The position numbers and the translations under genes were made by a program. Under the pieces are notes generated by a model that saw only the letters and a program-made list of their open reading frames with translations, was not told the DNA's origin and searched no databases. 64,000 nucleotides of DNA from Chryseobacterium sp. FH2 (GTDB lineage: Bacteria; Bacteroidota; Bacteroidia; Flavobacteriales; Weeksellaceae): positions 1 through 64,000 of the forward strand of contig NZ_LFNE01000008.1 in NCBI RefSeq assembly GCF_001045455.1. Reading direction: 5' to 3'. Shown piece after piece: positions 51,208 through 58,994 of this stretch. The first letter of the stretch is position 1, and every line of letters starts with the position of its first letter.

Positions 51208-51729
51208 TTAATTCGATAATTCATCTGTGCAATGATTTATAAATGATAAGCTGTGCTGAAATTGTTGCTGGGTAATCTGTTTATGCTGAAAAAGGAAATT
51301 TACTTTAGCAGTTAAATCAGCTAAAATATTTAAGTCTAGCCCGGAATTATACATATTAACAGCAATTTCCAGGTTATCAATCAGAAAATAGGAATCAAAT
51401 TTTTCATACAGGCAGAAAATCTTACAATAAACAAATCCAAAATCATATTTTACGCTTGATTTTACATTGTTATCAAGCAGCTTATCGGCAATTATCACTA
51501 AATGATAACTATTCCACCATTTAATGGTACGAAAGAAATATCGTACATCATGTTGGTTAAAATCTTTAATGATATTAATAAATTCATCTAATAAATCGGT
51601 ATTTTTCCAATATTCGATATCACTGTCATTTTGAGAAATAAAATTATATAATTCCTCAACTTTTTGGTTTTTAAACTTTATAGGAAAAAAAGCTTTATGA
51701 ACAGATTTCTTTATCGATTGGAGATTCAT
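51208..51729 (-). CDS. Protein of unknown function inserted in the trp operon
   Basis: A 173-residue protein (start taken at ATG 51729, MNLQSIKKSVHKAFF; the frame is also open from 51777). It is helical, charged and aromatic-rich ('YWKNTDLLDEFINIIKDFNQ', 'YFFRTIKWWNSYHLVIIADK', 'LLDNNVKSS'), without signal peptide or membrane span. I do not recognise a family. It lies between trpF and trpB in the same direction (38-nt gap to trpB, 80 nt to trpF) and so is co-transcribed. It is AT-richer than its neighbours, suggesting later insertion. It contains several Trp codons, so it is not protected from tryptophan limitation. Confidence 0.6.
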   Translation of the reverse strand: MNLQSIKKSVHKAFFPIKFKNQKVEELYNFISQNDSDIEYWKNTDLLDEFINIIKDFNQHDVRYFFRTIKWWNSYHLVIIADKLLDNNVKSSVKYDFGFVYCKIFCLYEKFDSYFLIDNLEIAVNMYNSGLDLNILADLTAKVNFLFQHKQITQQQFQHSLSFINHCTDELSN

Positions 51730-51809
51730 TCGCTTAATTTTTAAAAGTTTAAGTTTTTTCGAATAATATTTTTTCACTGTTTTGTTTTTTTTGATTTAAA
51801 AAGTATTTT

Positions 51810-52472
51810 TTATATCATCTTAAAATTTTTTATTCTATCTAAATCTTTTATTCCTGCTTCGATTTCAAATTTTGAATTAATATCTATTGCAAAAGGCTTT
51901 TGCTTTAAAATAGTAATATCATTCAGATTTTCCTCAGAAATTCCGCCACTCAAAAAATAGGGAAGGGGTATTCTTAGTTCATTTAAAATATTCCAGTCGA
52001 ATTGTTTTCCTGTTCCTCCAAAAGCCTTTGAATCTGTGTCAAATAAAATATACGAAATGTCATTCTGAATGGAACGAGGTGAAGAGAAGAACCTATCAAT
52101 AGATTTCCCTTTCATGGAAAGGGCAGACTCAGAGTCAATTCTGATCACCTTAATAATTCCAATTGTCGGGTTCAGTTTTTTTCTTAATTCCGAAATAAAA
52201 TTTTCATCTTCATCACCATGCAACTGAATAAAATTCAAGTTGGCTTTTTCTGCTATTTCAACAATTTTATTTACATTGTCATTGACAAAAACTCCAACTT
52301 TTCCTTGATGATTAATCGTTAAAATATCCTCTAAACTCAAATGTCTTAAAACATACCTGGGCGATTTTTCATAGAAAATAAAACCAAGGAAATCTGTATT
52401 CATAGAAATTAATTCATGAATTTGGTGTAATTGTGTTAGTCCGCAGACTTTAAGTTTTGTTTGATAATTCAT
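51810..52472 (-). CDS. trpF: Phosphoribosylanthranilate isomerase with repeat-derived insertion
   Basis: A 220-residue TIM-barrel isomerase (Amadori rearrangement step). 'LKVCGLTQLHQI' has the catalytic Cys, 'DFLGFIFYEKSPRYV', 'FIQLHGDED', 'LFDTDSKAFGGTGKQFDW' (catalytic Asp), and 'FLSGGISEENL' are typical. Between 'KVIRI' and 'YILFDT' (residues 113-140) it holds about ten more residues than usual, 'SALSMKGKSIDRFFSSPRSI', encoded by DNA that matches the dispersed GTCATTC repeat. The catalytic residues are intact, so it is probably functional. Confidence 0.93.
   Translation of the reverse strand: MNYQTKLKVCGLTQLHQIHELISMNTDFLGFIFYEKSPRYVLRHLSLEDILTINHQGKVGVFVNDNVNKIVEIAEKANLNFIQLHGDEDENFISELRKKLNPTIGIIKVIRIDSESALSMKGKSIDRFFSSPRSIQNDISYILFDTDSKAFGGTGKQFDWNILNELRIPLPYFLSGGISEENLNDITILKQKPFAIDINSKFEIEAGIKDLDRIKNFKMI
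52058..52135. repeat. GTCATTC-type dispersed repeat inside trpF
   Basis: The plus strand from TGTCATTCTGAATGGAACGA (52059) on through GAAGAGAAGAAC and a short CTTTCCATGAAAG hairpin matches the intergenic element at 43703 (TGTCATTTTGAATGAAACGA, then TTGAAGAATCTC). It lies in frame in trpF and adds residues without stop codons. Confidence 0.6.
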
Positions 52473-53249
52473 TTATACTAAATTTGAAATAAATTCTTCA
52501 AACGCTTTTGCGGGATTTTCATTTTTCATAAAATATTCACCCATCAAGAATCCGTCAAATCCTTTTTCTTTTAAATAATTAAAATCTTCAATTTTATAAA
52601 TACCACTTTCAGCAATTGATAAAACATCTTTCGGAAGTTGATTTTTTAACCGAACTGAATGTTGTAAATCAACTTTAAAATCTTTTAAATTCCTGTTATT
52701 AATCCCAACAAAATCAATATCAGAGTTAAAATGTTTAAGTTCTTCTTCTGTATGAATTTCCAATAAAACTTCCAATCCTAATTCATGGGAAAGTGCCGTG
52801 AATTCCTGAACCTGAATGGGCGAAAGACAGGCTGCAATCAACAAAATCATATCAGCTCCAATACTTTTGGCTTCATAAAACTGATATTCATCAATCATGA
52901 AATCTTTCCGTAAAATTGGAATATTTATATGATTTCTTACGTTCAAAACATCCTCAAAACATCCTCCAAAGAAATCCTTATCGGTAAGAATTGAAACGCC
53001 GCTTGCTCCCAATTTTTCATAGGAGGAAACTACTTCTGAAGGCAGAACTTTACCATTAATAATGCCTTTTGAAGGTGATTGTCTTTTAAATTCAGCAATA
53101 ATTCCGCTTTTACTCTTTATGCTTTGTTTTAAAGAAAAGTTTTCTCTTTCGAAAAACTCGGAATCTTTTAATTCCTGAATAGAAGCCTTAGATTTTGAGA
53201 CTGAGATCTCTTCTTTTTTTCTTTGTATTATTTTATCTAAAATATTCAT
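52473..53249 (-). CDS. trpC: Indole-3-glycerol phosphate synthase
   Basis: A 258-residue TIM-barrel enzyme closing the indole ring. 'IIAEFKRQSPSKGIINGK' has the catalytic Lys and phosphate region, 'GASGVSILTDKDFFGGCFED', 'PILRKDFMIDEYQFYEAKSI' (catalytic Lys), 'DFVGINNRNLKDFKVDL' and 'SIAESGIYKIEDFNYLKEKG' complete the family set. It is not fused to trpF; the two are adjacent with no gap. Confidence 0.97.
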   Translation of the reverse strand: MNILDKIIQRKKEEISVSKSKASIQELKDSEFFERENFSLKQSIKSKSGIIAEFKRQSPSKGIINGKVLPSEVVSSYEKLGASGVSILTDKDFFGGCFEDVLNVRNHINIPILRKDFMIDEYQFYEAKSIGADMILLIAACLSPIQVQEFTALSHELGLEVLLEIHTEEELKHFNSDIDFVGINNRNLKDFKVDLQHSVRLKNQLPKDVLSIAESGIYKIEDFNYLKEKGFDGFLMGEYFMKNENPAKAFEEFISNLV

Positions 53250-53266
53250 ATCGTGTCATTAACTTA

Positions 53267-54295
53267 TCATTCCAAAAGCAGCTCAAGTGCTCTCAAAGCT
53301 TTTCCTCCAAATAAGCTTTCCTGAGCCAATAAAAGGCAATCGTCATAATTTCCAAATTTGTTGGTATGATAAAGGGCTACTGCGGCATTTGCCAAAACCA
53401 CTGCATTTTGTTGTTCTGTACCTTTTCCGTCAAGAATATTCCTGAAAATTTTTGCCGTTTCCTGGGTGGTTTCACCCGCTTTTATACTTTCCGGGCTGAT
53501 AGAGCCAAAACCCAAATCTTCCGTTGAATAAATTTCTTCTCCGTTTTTAGTAATGATTTTACTGTCATGAGTAAGGCTGATTTCGTCATAACCATCCATT
53601 CCATGAATTAAAATGAAATCATTTTTATCTTTTTGAAGCAAATATTGATAAATTCTTGCAATCTCTAAATTGTAAACCCCAATCATTGAATATTTGGGTT
53701 TTGCAGGATTTACCAAAGGTCCTAATAAATTAAAAAACGTTCTTAATCCCAAAGATTTACGCAAAGCTCCAACCGATTGCAGTGCAGGATGAAAATAGGG
53801 TGCATGTAGAAAGCAAATATTAGCTTTTTCCAAATCTTCATTTAATTTTTCTGAATCATTTTTAAATTCATATCCGAGCTCTTCCAAAACGTTGGATGCT
53901 CCTGTAATAGTCGATGCTCCGTAATTTCCATGTTTTGTCACTTTTTGACCCGCTCCTGCAACTATAAAACTTGCTAATGTAGAAATATTGATTGTGTTTT
54001 TGCCGTCACCGCCAGTTCCCACAATATCAATAGCATCACTTGTATCAAGATGTACCGGAACTGCCATTTGTAATAACGCTTCACGAAAACCTTCCAACTC
54101 TTTTAATGTAATATTTCTCATCAAAAATACGCTGATAAAAGCGGTAACTTCCGTTGAATTGAATTTATTTTGAGCAATCTCAATCATAATAGCTTTTGCC
54201 TCAGATTTTGACAAAGTATGATGGTTGAAGAGGTATTCTAGGATTTCTTTCATTTGTGGAGGTTTTATAGTTGAGGGAATTTCTGTTGTTTTCAA
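53267..54295 (-). CDS. trpD: Anthranilate phosphoribosyltransferase
   Basis: A 342-residue transferase joining anthranilate to PRPP. 'DIVGTGGDGKNTINIST' is the PRPP-binding glycine loop, 'KHGNYGAS' follows, and 'LGLRTFFNLLGPLVNPAKPK' is diagnostic. The start overlaps the trpG stop by 4 nt. It is not fused to trpG. Confidence 0.97.
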   Translation of the reverse strand: MKTTEIPSTIKPPQMKEILEYLFNHHTLSKSEAKAIMIEIAQNKFNSTEVTAFISVFLMRNITLKELEGFREALLQMAVPVHLDTSDAIDIVGTGGDGKNTINISTLASFIVAGAGQKVTKHGNYGASTITGASNVLEELGYEFKNDSEKLNEDLEKANICFLHAPYFHPALQSVGALRKSLGLRTFFNLLGPLVNPAKPKYSMIGVYNLEIARIYQYLLQKDKNDFILIHGMDGYDEISLTHDSKIITKNGEEIYSTEDLGFGSISPESIKAGETTQETAKIFRNILDGKGTEQQNAVVLANAAVALYHTNKFGNYDDCLLLAQESLFGGKALRALELLLE

Positions 54296-54885
54296 TTTAG
54301 TAGAAAGTTTTTAATGATAATTTCTCCATCAGGAGTTAAAATGCTCTCAGGATGAAACTGAACGCCGTGTACATCATATTTTTTGTGCTGTAAAGCCATA
54401 ATCATTCCGTCTTTGTCAACGGCTGTGATTTCCAGCTCTTCAGGAAAACCTTCGGGATTGACAGCCCAGCTGTGATATCTTCCGACTTCTAAACCACTTG
54501 AAAGATTTCTAAAAAGCTTAGTATCATTTTTTACCAGGTCAGCCGAAGTTGCCACACCATGAAAAATTTCTGAAAGGTTAATCAGATTTCCTCCGAAAGC
54601 TTCTGCAATTGCCTGCTGGCCCAGACAAACTCCCAAAATACTTTTTGTAGGTGCATATTCTTTAATCAAGTCTAATAAAATGCCCGCTTCTTCAGGAATT
54701 CCGGGACCGGGAGACAGAATTATTTTATCATATTTATTGATTTCTTCCAGTGAAATTTGGTCGTTTCTTACAACATCAACCTTTTCATTCAGAATTCTTT
54801 CAATTATCTGGACGAGGTTATAAGTAAAGCTGTCGTAATTGTCAAAAACGAGTACTTTAGTTGATGATTTTATATTGTTGTTCAT
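54292..54885 (-). CDS. trpG: Anthranilate synthase component II (glutamine amidotransferase)
   Basis: A 197-residue class I amidotransferase: 'VLVFDNYDSFTYNLVQIIE' start, 'ILSPGPGIPEEAGI', catalytic Cys in 'ILGVCLGQQAIAEAFGG', and the His-Glu pair in 'HGVQFHPESILT'. It supplies ammonia to TrpE, 37 nt upstream. Confidence 0.96.
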   Translation of the reverse strand: MNNNIKSSTKVLVFDNYDSFTYNLVQIIERILNEKVDVVRNDQISLEEINKYDKIILSPGPGIPEEAGILLDLIKEYAPTKSILGVCLGQQAIAEAFGGNLINLSEIFHGVATSADLVKNDTKLFRNLSSGLEVGRYHSWAVNPEGFPEELEITAVDKDGMIMALQHKKYDVHGVQFHPESILTPDGEIIIKNFLLN

Positions 54886-54922
54886 TTTTTTTTGATTATA
54901 AGGGTTTAATATTATTCAGCAG

Positions 54923-56350
54923 TTAGTAATTATCCATTAGTTTATCCGCTTTTTCAACTGCTTTCTTCAATGCATTAAGCTTGTTATTAACTTCCTGTAA
55001 CTCGCTTTCAGGATTTGATTTAGCAACTAAACCAGCTCCTGCCTGATAATATAATGTATTGTTTTTACTTAAAAATGTTCTAATCATGATGGCCTGATTA
55101 CAGCTTCCGTTCAGACCTATAATGCCGATGCAACCACCATAATATCCGCGCGAATCCTTTTCATATTTATTGATTAATTGTAAAGCCTTATGTTTTGGAG
55201 CACCACTTAAAGTTCCTTGGGGAAAGGTTTTAGCAACCATTTCGAAAGGGTTTGTTTTTTCTGGTAAATCTGCCGTAACTTCACTTACCATATGTATTAC
55301 GTGTGAAAAAAGTTGAATTTCCTTTAATTTTGTCACCGTTACATTCTTTCCTGATTTTCCCAAATCATTTCTTGCCAAATCTACTAGCATTGTATGTTCT
55401 GCATTTTCCTTGGCGTCATTTTTCAGTTCTTCAATTGACTGTAAATCAGTTTCGAAATGCCCTGTTCTCTTGAAAGTCCCTGCAATAGGATGTATAATGG
55501 CTTTATTGTCTTTGATAATTAACTGGCTTTCAGGGCTTGATCCAAATAATTTATAATTTCCATAGTCAAAAAAGAATAGGTAAGGGGATGGATTAATATT
55601 TCTTAAAGCACGGTAAACATTGAACTCATCGCCCTGAAATTTTTGCTGAAATCTTCTGCTTAAAACCAATTGGAAAACATCACCTCTCATACAATGTTTC
55701 TGGGCTGTATTTACCAACTCAATATATTCTTCATCAGTGATATTTGATGTCTCTTTACCATTTTTTCGGAAAGGGTAAATGACGGAGTTTTGGTTCTTAA
55801 TTAAACTTTCTAATAAATAAAGCTCAGATTTTACCCCTTCAAGCTGATTTTCAATAATATGCATTTCATCGTTGTAATGGTTGATGGCAATCACATATTG
55901 ATACAATCTGTAACGCAAAATCGGAATTTCAACTTCCGGACTTTGAGCTTTAAATGTTATATTTTCAAAAAACTGAACAGCCTCAAAACTTGTGTATCCG
56001 AAAAGGCTTTGAGCTGTTTCTTCTACGGGATCATTTGTCTTTTCACATTCAAAAATGTTGGAAAAATCTTCAAAAACATCAGCAATATTATGTTCTATAA
56101 TAAACTGTTTAATAGGTTCTTCTCCCGGAAGTTTTATTTCAAATGCATTTAAATTTTTAATTTCAATCCCGGCGACTGCGTTTACGGCAATAAATGAAAA
56201 ATTATTATCAATATTTTTAGAATCAGAACTTTCCAAAAGAATAGTATCTCTGAATTTATCACGAATCTGTAAGTAAATATTCATCGGGGTTTGAAGATCC
56301 CCCAATGTTTTTTTAGAAACAGTTTTTATTTTTATTTTTTTATTAAACAT
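54923..56350 (-). CDS. trpE: Anthranilate synthase component I
   Basis: A 475-residue chorismate-binding enzyme. The catalytic domain has 'CMRGDVFQLVLSRRFQQKFQ', 'PSPYLFFFDYGNYKLFGSSP', 'HPIAGTFKRTGH', 'EHTMLVDLARNDLGKSGK' and 'YYGGCIGIIGLNG'. The Trp feedback motif region near the N-terminus reads 'ILLESSDSKNIDNNFSFIAV', the usual LLES element. It is the first structural gene, with the leader peptide and attenuator 37-170 nt upstream. Confidence 0.96.
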   Translation of the reverse strand: MFNKKIKIKTVSKKTLGDLQTPMNIYLQIRDKFRDTILLESSDSKNIDNNFSFIAVNAVAGIEIKNLNAFEIKLPGEEPIKQFIIEHNIADVFEDFSNIFECEKTNDPVEETAQSLFGYTSFEAVQFFENITFKAQSPEVEIPILRYRLYQYVIAINHYNDEMHIIENQLEGVKSELYLLESLIKNQNSVIYPFRKNGKETSNITDEEYIELVNTAQKHCMRGDVFQLVLSRRFQQKFQGDEFNVYRALRNINPSPYLFFFDYGNYKLFGSSPESQLIIKDNKAIIHPIAGTFKRTGHFETDLQSIEELKNDAKENAEHTMLVDLARNDLGKSGKNVTVTKLKEIQLFSHVIHMVSEVTADLPEKTNPFEMVAKTFPQGTLSGAPKHKALQLINKYEKDSRGYYGGCIGIIGLNGSCNQAIMIRTFLSKNNTLYYQAGAGLVAKSNPESELQEVNNKLNALKKAVEKADKLMDNY

Positions 56351-56386
56351 TTGTTGTTTATTTTGTATGAATTTAATAAATAAAAA

Positions 56387-56415
56387 AAGACTTCAACGAG
56401 AATCGTCAAAGTCTT
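56387..56415 (-). terminator. trp attenuator terminator
   Basis: Read on the minus strand, AAGACTTTGACG-ATTCT-CGTTGAAGTCTT forms a 12-bp stem (two wobble pairs) followed by a run of T, between the leader peptide stop and trpE. A competing segment, CGTCGGGTCT (minus strand of 56468-56477) within the leader ORF, can pair with the first terminator arm and so act as the antiterminator. Confidence 0.8.
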
Positions 56416-56445
56416 ATATATTTTTCTAATTATTCCTGCTGTGGA

Positions 56446-56523
56446 TTAACAACACGACAATAGCTTCAGACCCGACGAAGAGTTTGAATGCCACCACCAA
56501 ATATTGTTAGTCATTGTAAACAT
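56446..56523 (-). CDS. trpL: trp operon leader peptide
   Basis: A 25-codon ORF (ATG at 56523; a second ATG at 56514 is equally possible) that reads MFTMTNNIWWWHSNSSS...LLSCC. Three consecutive Trp codons lie at residues 9-11 (56491-56499). The ORF ends 31 nt before the terminator hairpin at 56387-56415. Shortage of charged tRNA-Trp would stall the ribosome on WWW, free the antiterminator and allow trp transcription. This is the classical attenuation layout. Confidence 0.82.
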   Translation of the reverse strand: MFTMTNNIWWWHSNSSSGLKLLSCC

Positions 56524-56585
56524 AGGACAAATGTAGAACATTTTTTTACAAAAGCAAAAGAATATTAAAAATTTTTAAAGACTGT

Positions 56586-57236
56586 TTATTGTTTAAGTAT
56601 GACCAATTCTTTTTTTAATTCTTTGATTTTCAGTTTGTAATCAGGCTGGTCATTATAGCTTTTTACATAATTTTCTAAAGCAGAAATGTATTCTTCTATG
56701 AATTCTTTATTGGTTTTATCGGCTTCATATTTTATTCTTGCTTTATTTATCGGAACTTGTTTTTCATATTTCAATAACATTTTCCCTGCTTCAGACTGAT
56801 TGTAGAGAATTACAATATTTTTCTCATATCCCGGAATATATTTTACTGGGAAAGACTGCTCAGCCTGAGGTATTCTGATAGCATTCTCTATAGGGTAAAT
56901 TGCGGCAGTAGTGGTTGAAAATGTGGTATTTACATATTTTCCGTCCTCTTTTTTTACAATAGCTTCATAATCATGAATATATTGATCGTTTAATGTAGAA
57001 TTCGTTTCAACATCAGAAGTGATTATCGCTGTACTTTCGGTTCCGTATTTATTTAAAAACCATGCATTTAAGAATTGTCCGCCAATCCCGTTTAAAATTG
57101 CTAGAGGAAGAATAGGAGCCAGAAGCCAGGCCTTTTTGGTTAAAGCTGAAATCAATCCAAAGAATAAAATAAGAATGATTACTGTATAAAAACCATGATG
57201 GCTGGTGAAAAATAGAATCTTAGAAATGAAAACCAT
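56586..57236 (-). CDS. Membrane protein of unknown function
   Basis: A 216-residue protein with two or three hydrophobic segments in its first 70 residues ('FYTVIILILFFGLISAL' and 'AWLLAPILPLAILNGIGG'), a soluble beta-rich middle ('TTAAIYPIENAIRIPQAEQS', 'FPVKYIPGYEKNIVILYN') and a charged coiled C-terminus. The middle recalls the DUF3592-like fold found in small membrane-anchored proteins. It stands alone and no function is assigned. Confidence 0.55.
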   Translation of the reverse strand: MVFISKILFFTSHHGFYTVIILILFFGLISALTKKAWLLAPILPLAILNGIGGQFLNAWFLNKYGTESTAIITSDVETNSTLNDQYIHDYEAIVKKEDGKYVNTTFSTTTAAIYPIENAIRIPQAEQSFPVKYIPGYEKNIVILYNQSEAGKMLLKYEKQVPINKARIKYEADKTNKEFIEEYISALENYVKSYNDQPDYKLKIKELKKELVILKQ

Positions 57237-57342
57237 AGTTTAAATTTAAAGTGTAATTTAAATATAATCATAATAAATAAAAAAAATCTTTAAATATGAT
57301 TAAAAATGGGTGAGTAGAAGTCGTGTGAAGATTTATTTTTTA

Positions 57343-57350
57343 TATTTTTG
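57343..57350 (+). promoter_or_regulatory. -7 box TATTTTTG of the lipoprotein-cytochrome operon
   Basis: An exact TAnnTTTG match 17 nt before the ATG at 57368. Confidence 0.5.
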
Positions 57351-57367
57351 CTTCAAATTAGAAAACA

Positions 57368-57586
57368 ATGAAAAAAGTATTAGCAATTGCATTTATCGGA
57401 GGTTTATTAGTAGTAAACTGTTCTAAAAAAACGGATCATTCTTTACAAGACAGTAACACAATGCTTGAAGAGCCAGAAGTAACTACAGTTGTAGATTCTT
57501 CTGCAAAACCTGCTGCTGTGCCGGCTGCTACTCCTGTAACACCCGCTCCTGAAACTGTTAAAACAGATTCTACAGCAGTAAAATAA
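57368..57586 (+). CDS. Small Pro/Ala-rich lipoprotein
   Basis: A 72-residue protein with a lipoprotein signal ('GGLLVVNCSKKTDH', Cys 18) and a low-complexity Pro/Ala/Thr/Val tail. It probably sits in the periplasm as a flexible anchor. Its stop overlaps the ATG of the cytochrome gene (TAATG), so the two are co-translated. Confidence 0.65.
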   Translation: MKKVLAIAFIGGLLVVNCSKKTDHSLQDSNTMLEEPEVTTVVDSSAKPAAVPAATPVTPAPETVKTDSTAVK

Positions 57587-57951
57587 TGAAAAAATTATTT
57601 TTGGCAGGATGTGTAGGTTTACTTATTTTATCCTGTTCTAAAAAAGAAAATACATCAGTTGGGTCGACTTCTTCTGAAGCTTCTGCACCTGCACCAGGTA
57701 ATCTTACAGGAAAGCAAATTATAGAAGCTCAAGACTGTTCAGGATGTCACAATGCAACTGAAAGAATGATAGGACCTTCTTATAAAGAAATAGCGGATAA
57801 ATATTCTGAAAAAGATATTGAATTGCTGGCTTCGAAAATTATAGAAGGAGGAAGCGGAAACTGGGGAAGTGTGCCCATGCAAGCTCACCCACAAGTATCT
57901 AAAGAAGATGCCAAGAAAATGGTGGAATATATTTTAAGTCAGAAAAAATAA
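57586..57951 (+). CDS. Cytochrome c lipoprotein (class I, c551/c552-like)
   Basis: A 121-residue lipoprotein (Cys 17 in 'LLILSCSKK') with one heme: C51-S-G-C54-H55, and Met98 in 'GSVPMQAHP' as the probable sixth ligand. 'IGPSYKEIADKYSEKD' is typical of class I c551-type electron carriers. It likely carries electrons on the periplasmic side of a membrane to an oxidase or peroxidase. Confidence 0.9.
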   Translation: MKKLFLAGCVGLLILSCSKKENTSVGSTSSEASAPAPGNLTGKQIIEAQDCSGCHNATERMIGPSYKEIADKYSEKDIELLASKIIEGGSGNWGSVPMQAHPQVSKEDAKKMVEYILSQKK

Positions 57952-57953
57952 AT

Positions 57954-58883
57954 ATGGCTACTGAAAAACTCAGTCTGCACACAAGAAATCTGCATCGTAA
58001 TCCTTATGATTTTGAGCAACTTATTTCTTGTGTGCCGGAACTGAAACAGTATGTTTTTATTAATGCTTATCAAACAGTCACTATTAATTTTAGCCTTCCC
58101 AAAGCTGTTAAATTACTCAACAAAGCTTTGCTGCAACATTTTTATCATGTTAAAAATTGGGATATTCCTGATGCTAACCTTTGTCCTCCAATTCCCGGAA
58201 GAGCAGATTATGTACATTATATTGCGGACTTGTTAGCAGAACAGCAAAGCGAAATTCCGGTAGGAAAGTTCGTAGAAGGTTTAGATATCGGAACCGGTGC
58301 AAATCTTGTTTATCCTTTAATAGCTCATAAATCTTATGGATGGAAAATGTTGGGGACGGATGTCAACGAAGATTCTCTGAAAAATGCTCAACAGATTTTA
58401 CACCATAATCCTGAGCTTTCATCTGTTATCCAATTAAAAAAACAGCCTGATTCTCATCACATATTCAAAAACATAGTTGATGTAAAAGATCGATTTATGT
58501 TTTCTATGTGCAACCCTCCGTTTCATGATTCTGAAGAATCTGCAATAAAGGGTAATCTCAGAAAAACTAAAAATATCAATAAATCAAAGATTCAAAAACC
58601 TTTACTTAATTTTGGAGGACAGCAATCTGAATTATGGTGTGAAGGTGGAGAATTGGCTTTTATCTCAAAAATGATCGAAGAAAGTATCTTATATTCTTCA
58701 CAAGTGCTTTGGTTTACATGCCTGGTTTCCAAAAAGGATAATTTATATCAATTGGCTTTACTTTTAAAGAAAATCAAAGCAGTCGACTTTAAAACGATTG
58801 AAATGGCTCAGGGACAAAAAATCAGCAGAATACTAGCCTGGACATTTATTTCTGAGCAAGATCGGAGAGATTGGTTCTTGTAA
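57954..58883 (+). CDS. rlmF: 23S rRNA (adenine(1618)-N(6))-methyltransferase
   Basis: A 309-residue SAM methyltransferase that modifies A1618 of 23S rRNA. 'HTRNLHRNPYDFEQLISCVP', 'PPIPGRADYVHYIADLL', 'GLDIGTGANLVYPLIAHK' (motif I), and the catalytic 'CNPPFHDSEESA' identify RlmF. It follows the cytochrome gene with a 2-nt gap. Confidence 0.95.
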   Translation: MATEKLSLHTRNLHRNPYDFEQLISCVPELKQYVFINAYQTVTINFSLPKAVKLLNKALLQHFYHVKNWDIPDANLCPPIPGRADYVHYIADLLAEQQSEIPVGKFVEGLDIGTGANLVYPLIAHKSYGWKMLGTDVNEDSLKNAQQILHHNPELSSVIQLKKQPDSHHIFKNIVDVKDRFMFSMCNPPFHDSEESAIKGNLRKTKNINKSKIQKPLLNFGGQQSELWCEGGELAFISKMIEESILYSSQVLWFTCLVSKKDNLYQLALLLKKIKAVDFKTIEMAQGQKISRILAWTFISEQDRRDWFL

Positions 58884-58964
58884 TTTAATTTTCACAATAA
58901 TCTAAACAGATTTTATATCATATTATTAAGGAATATTTTACACTAAAAATTTGTAAATATTCAC

Positions 58965-58972
58965 TAAATTTG
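58965..58972 (+). promoter_or_regulatory. -7 box TAAATTTG of lysS
   Basis: An exact TAnnTTTG match 22 nt before the lysS ATG. Confidence 0.5.
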
Positions 58973-58994
58973 TACGCTTTTAGAAAAATAAGAA

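Noticed and set aside
56351..56585. A T-box or riboswitch upstream of trpE
   Set aside because: There is no T-box bulge sequence, and the WWW leader ORF plus terminator explain the region.
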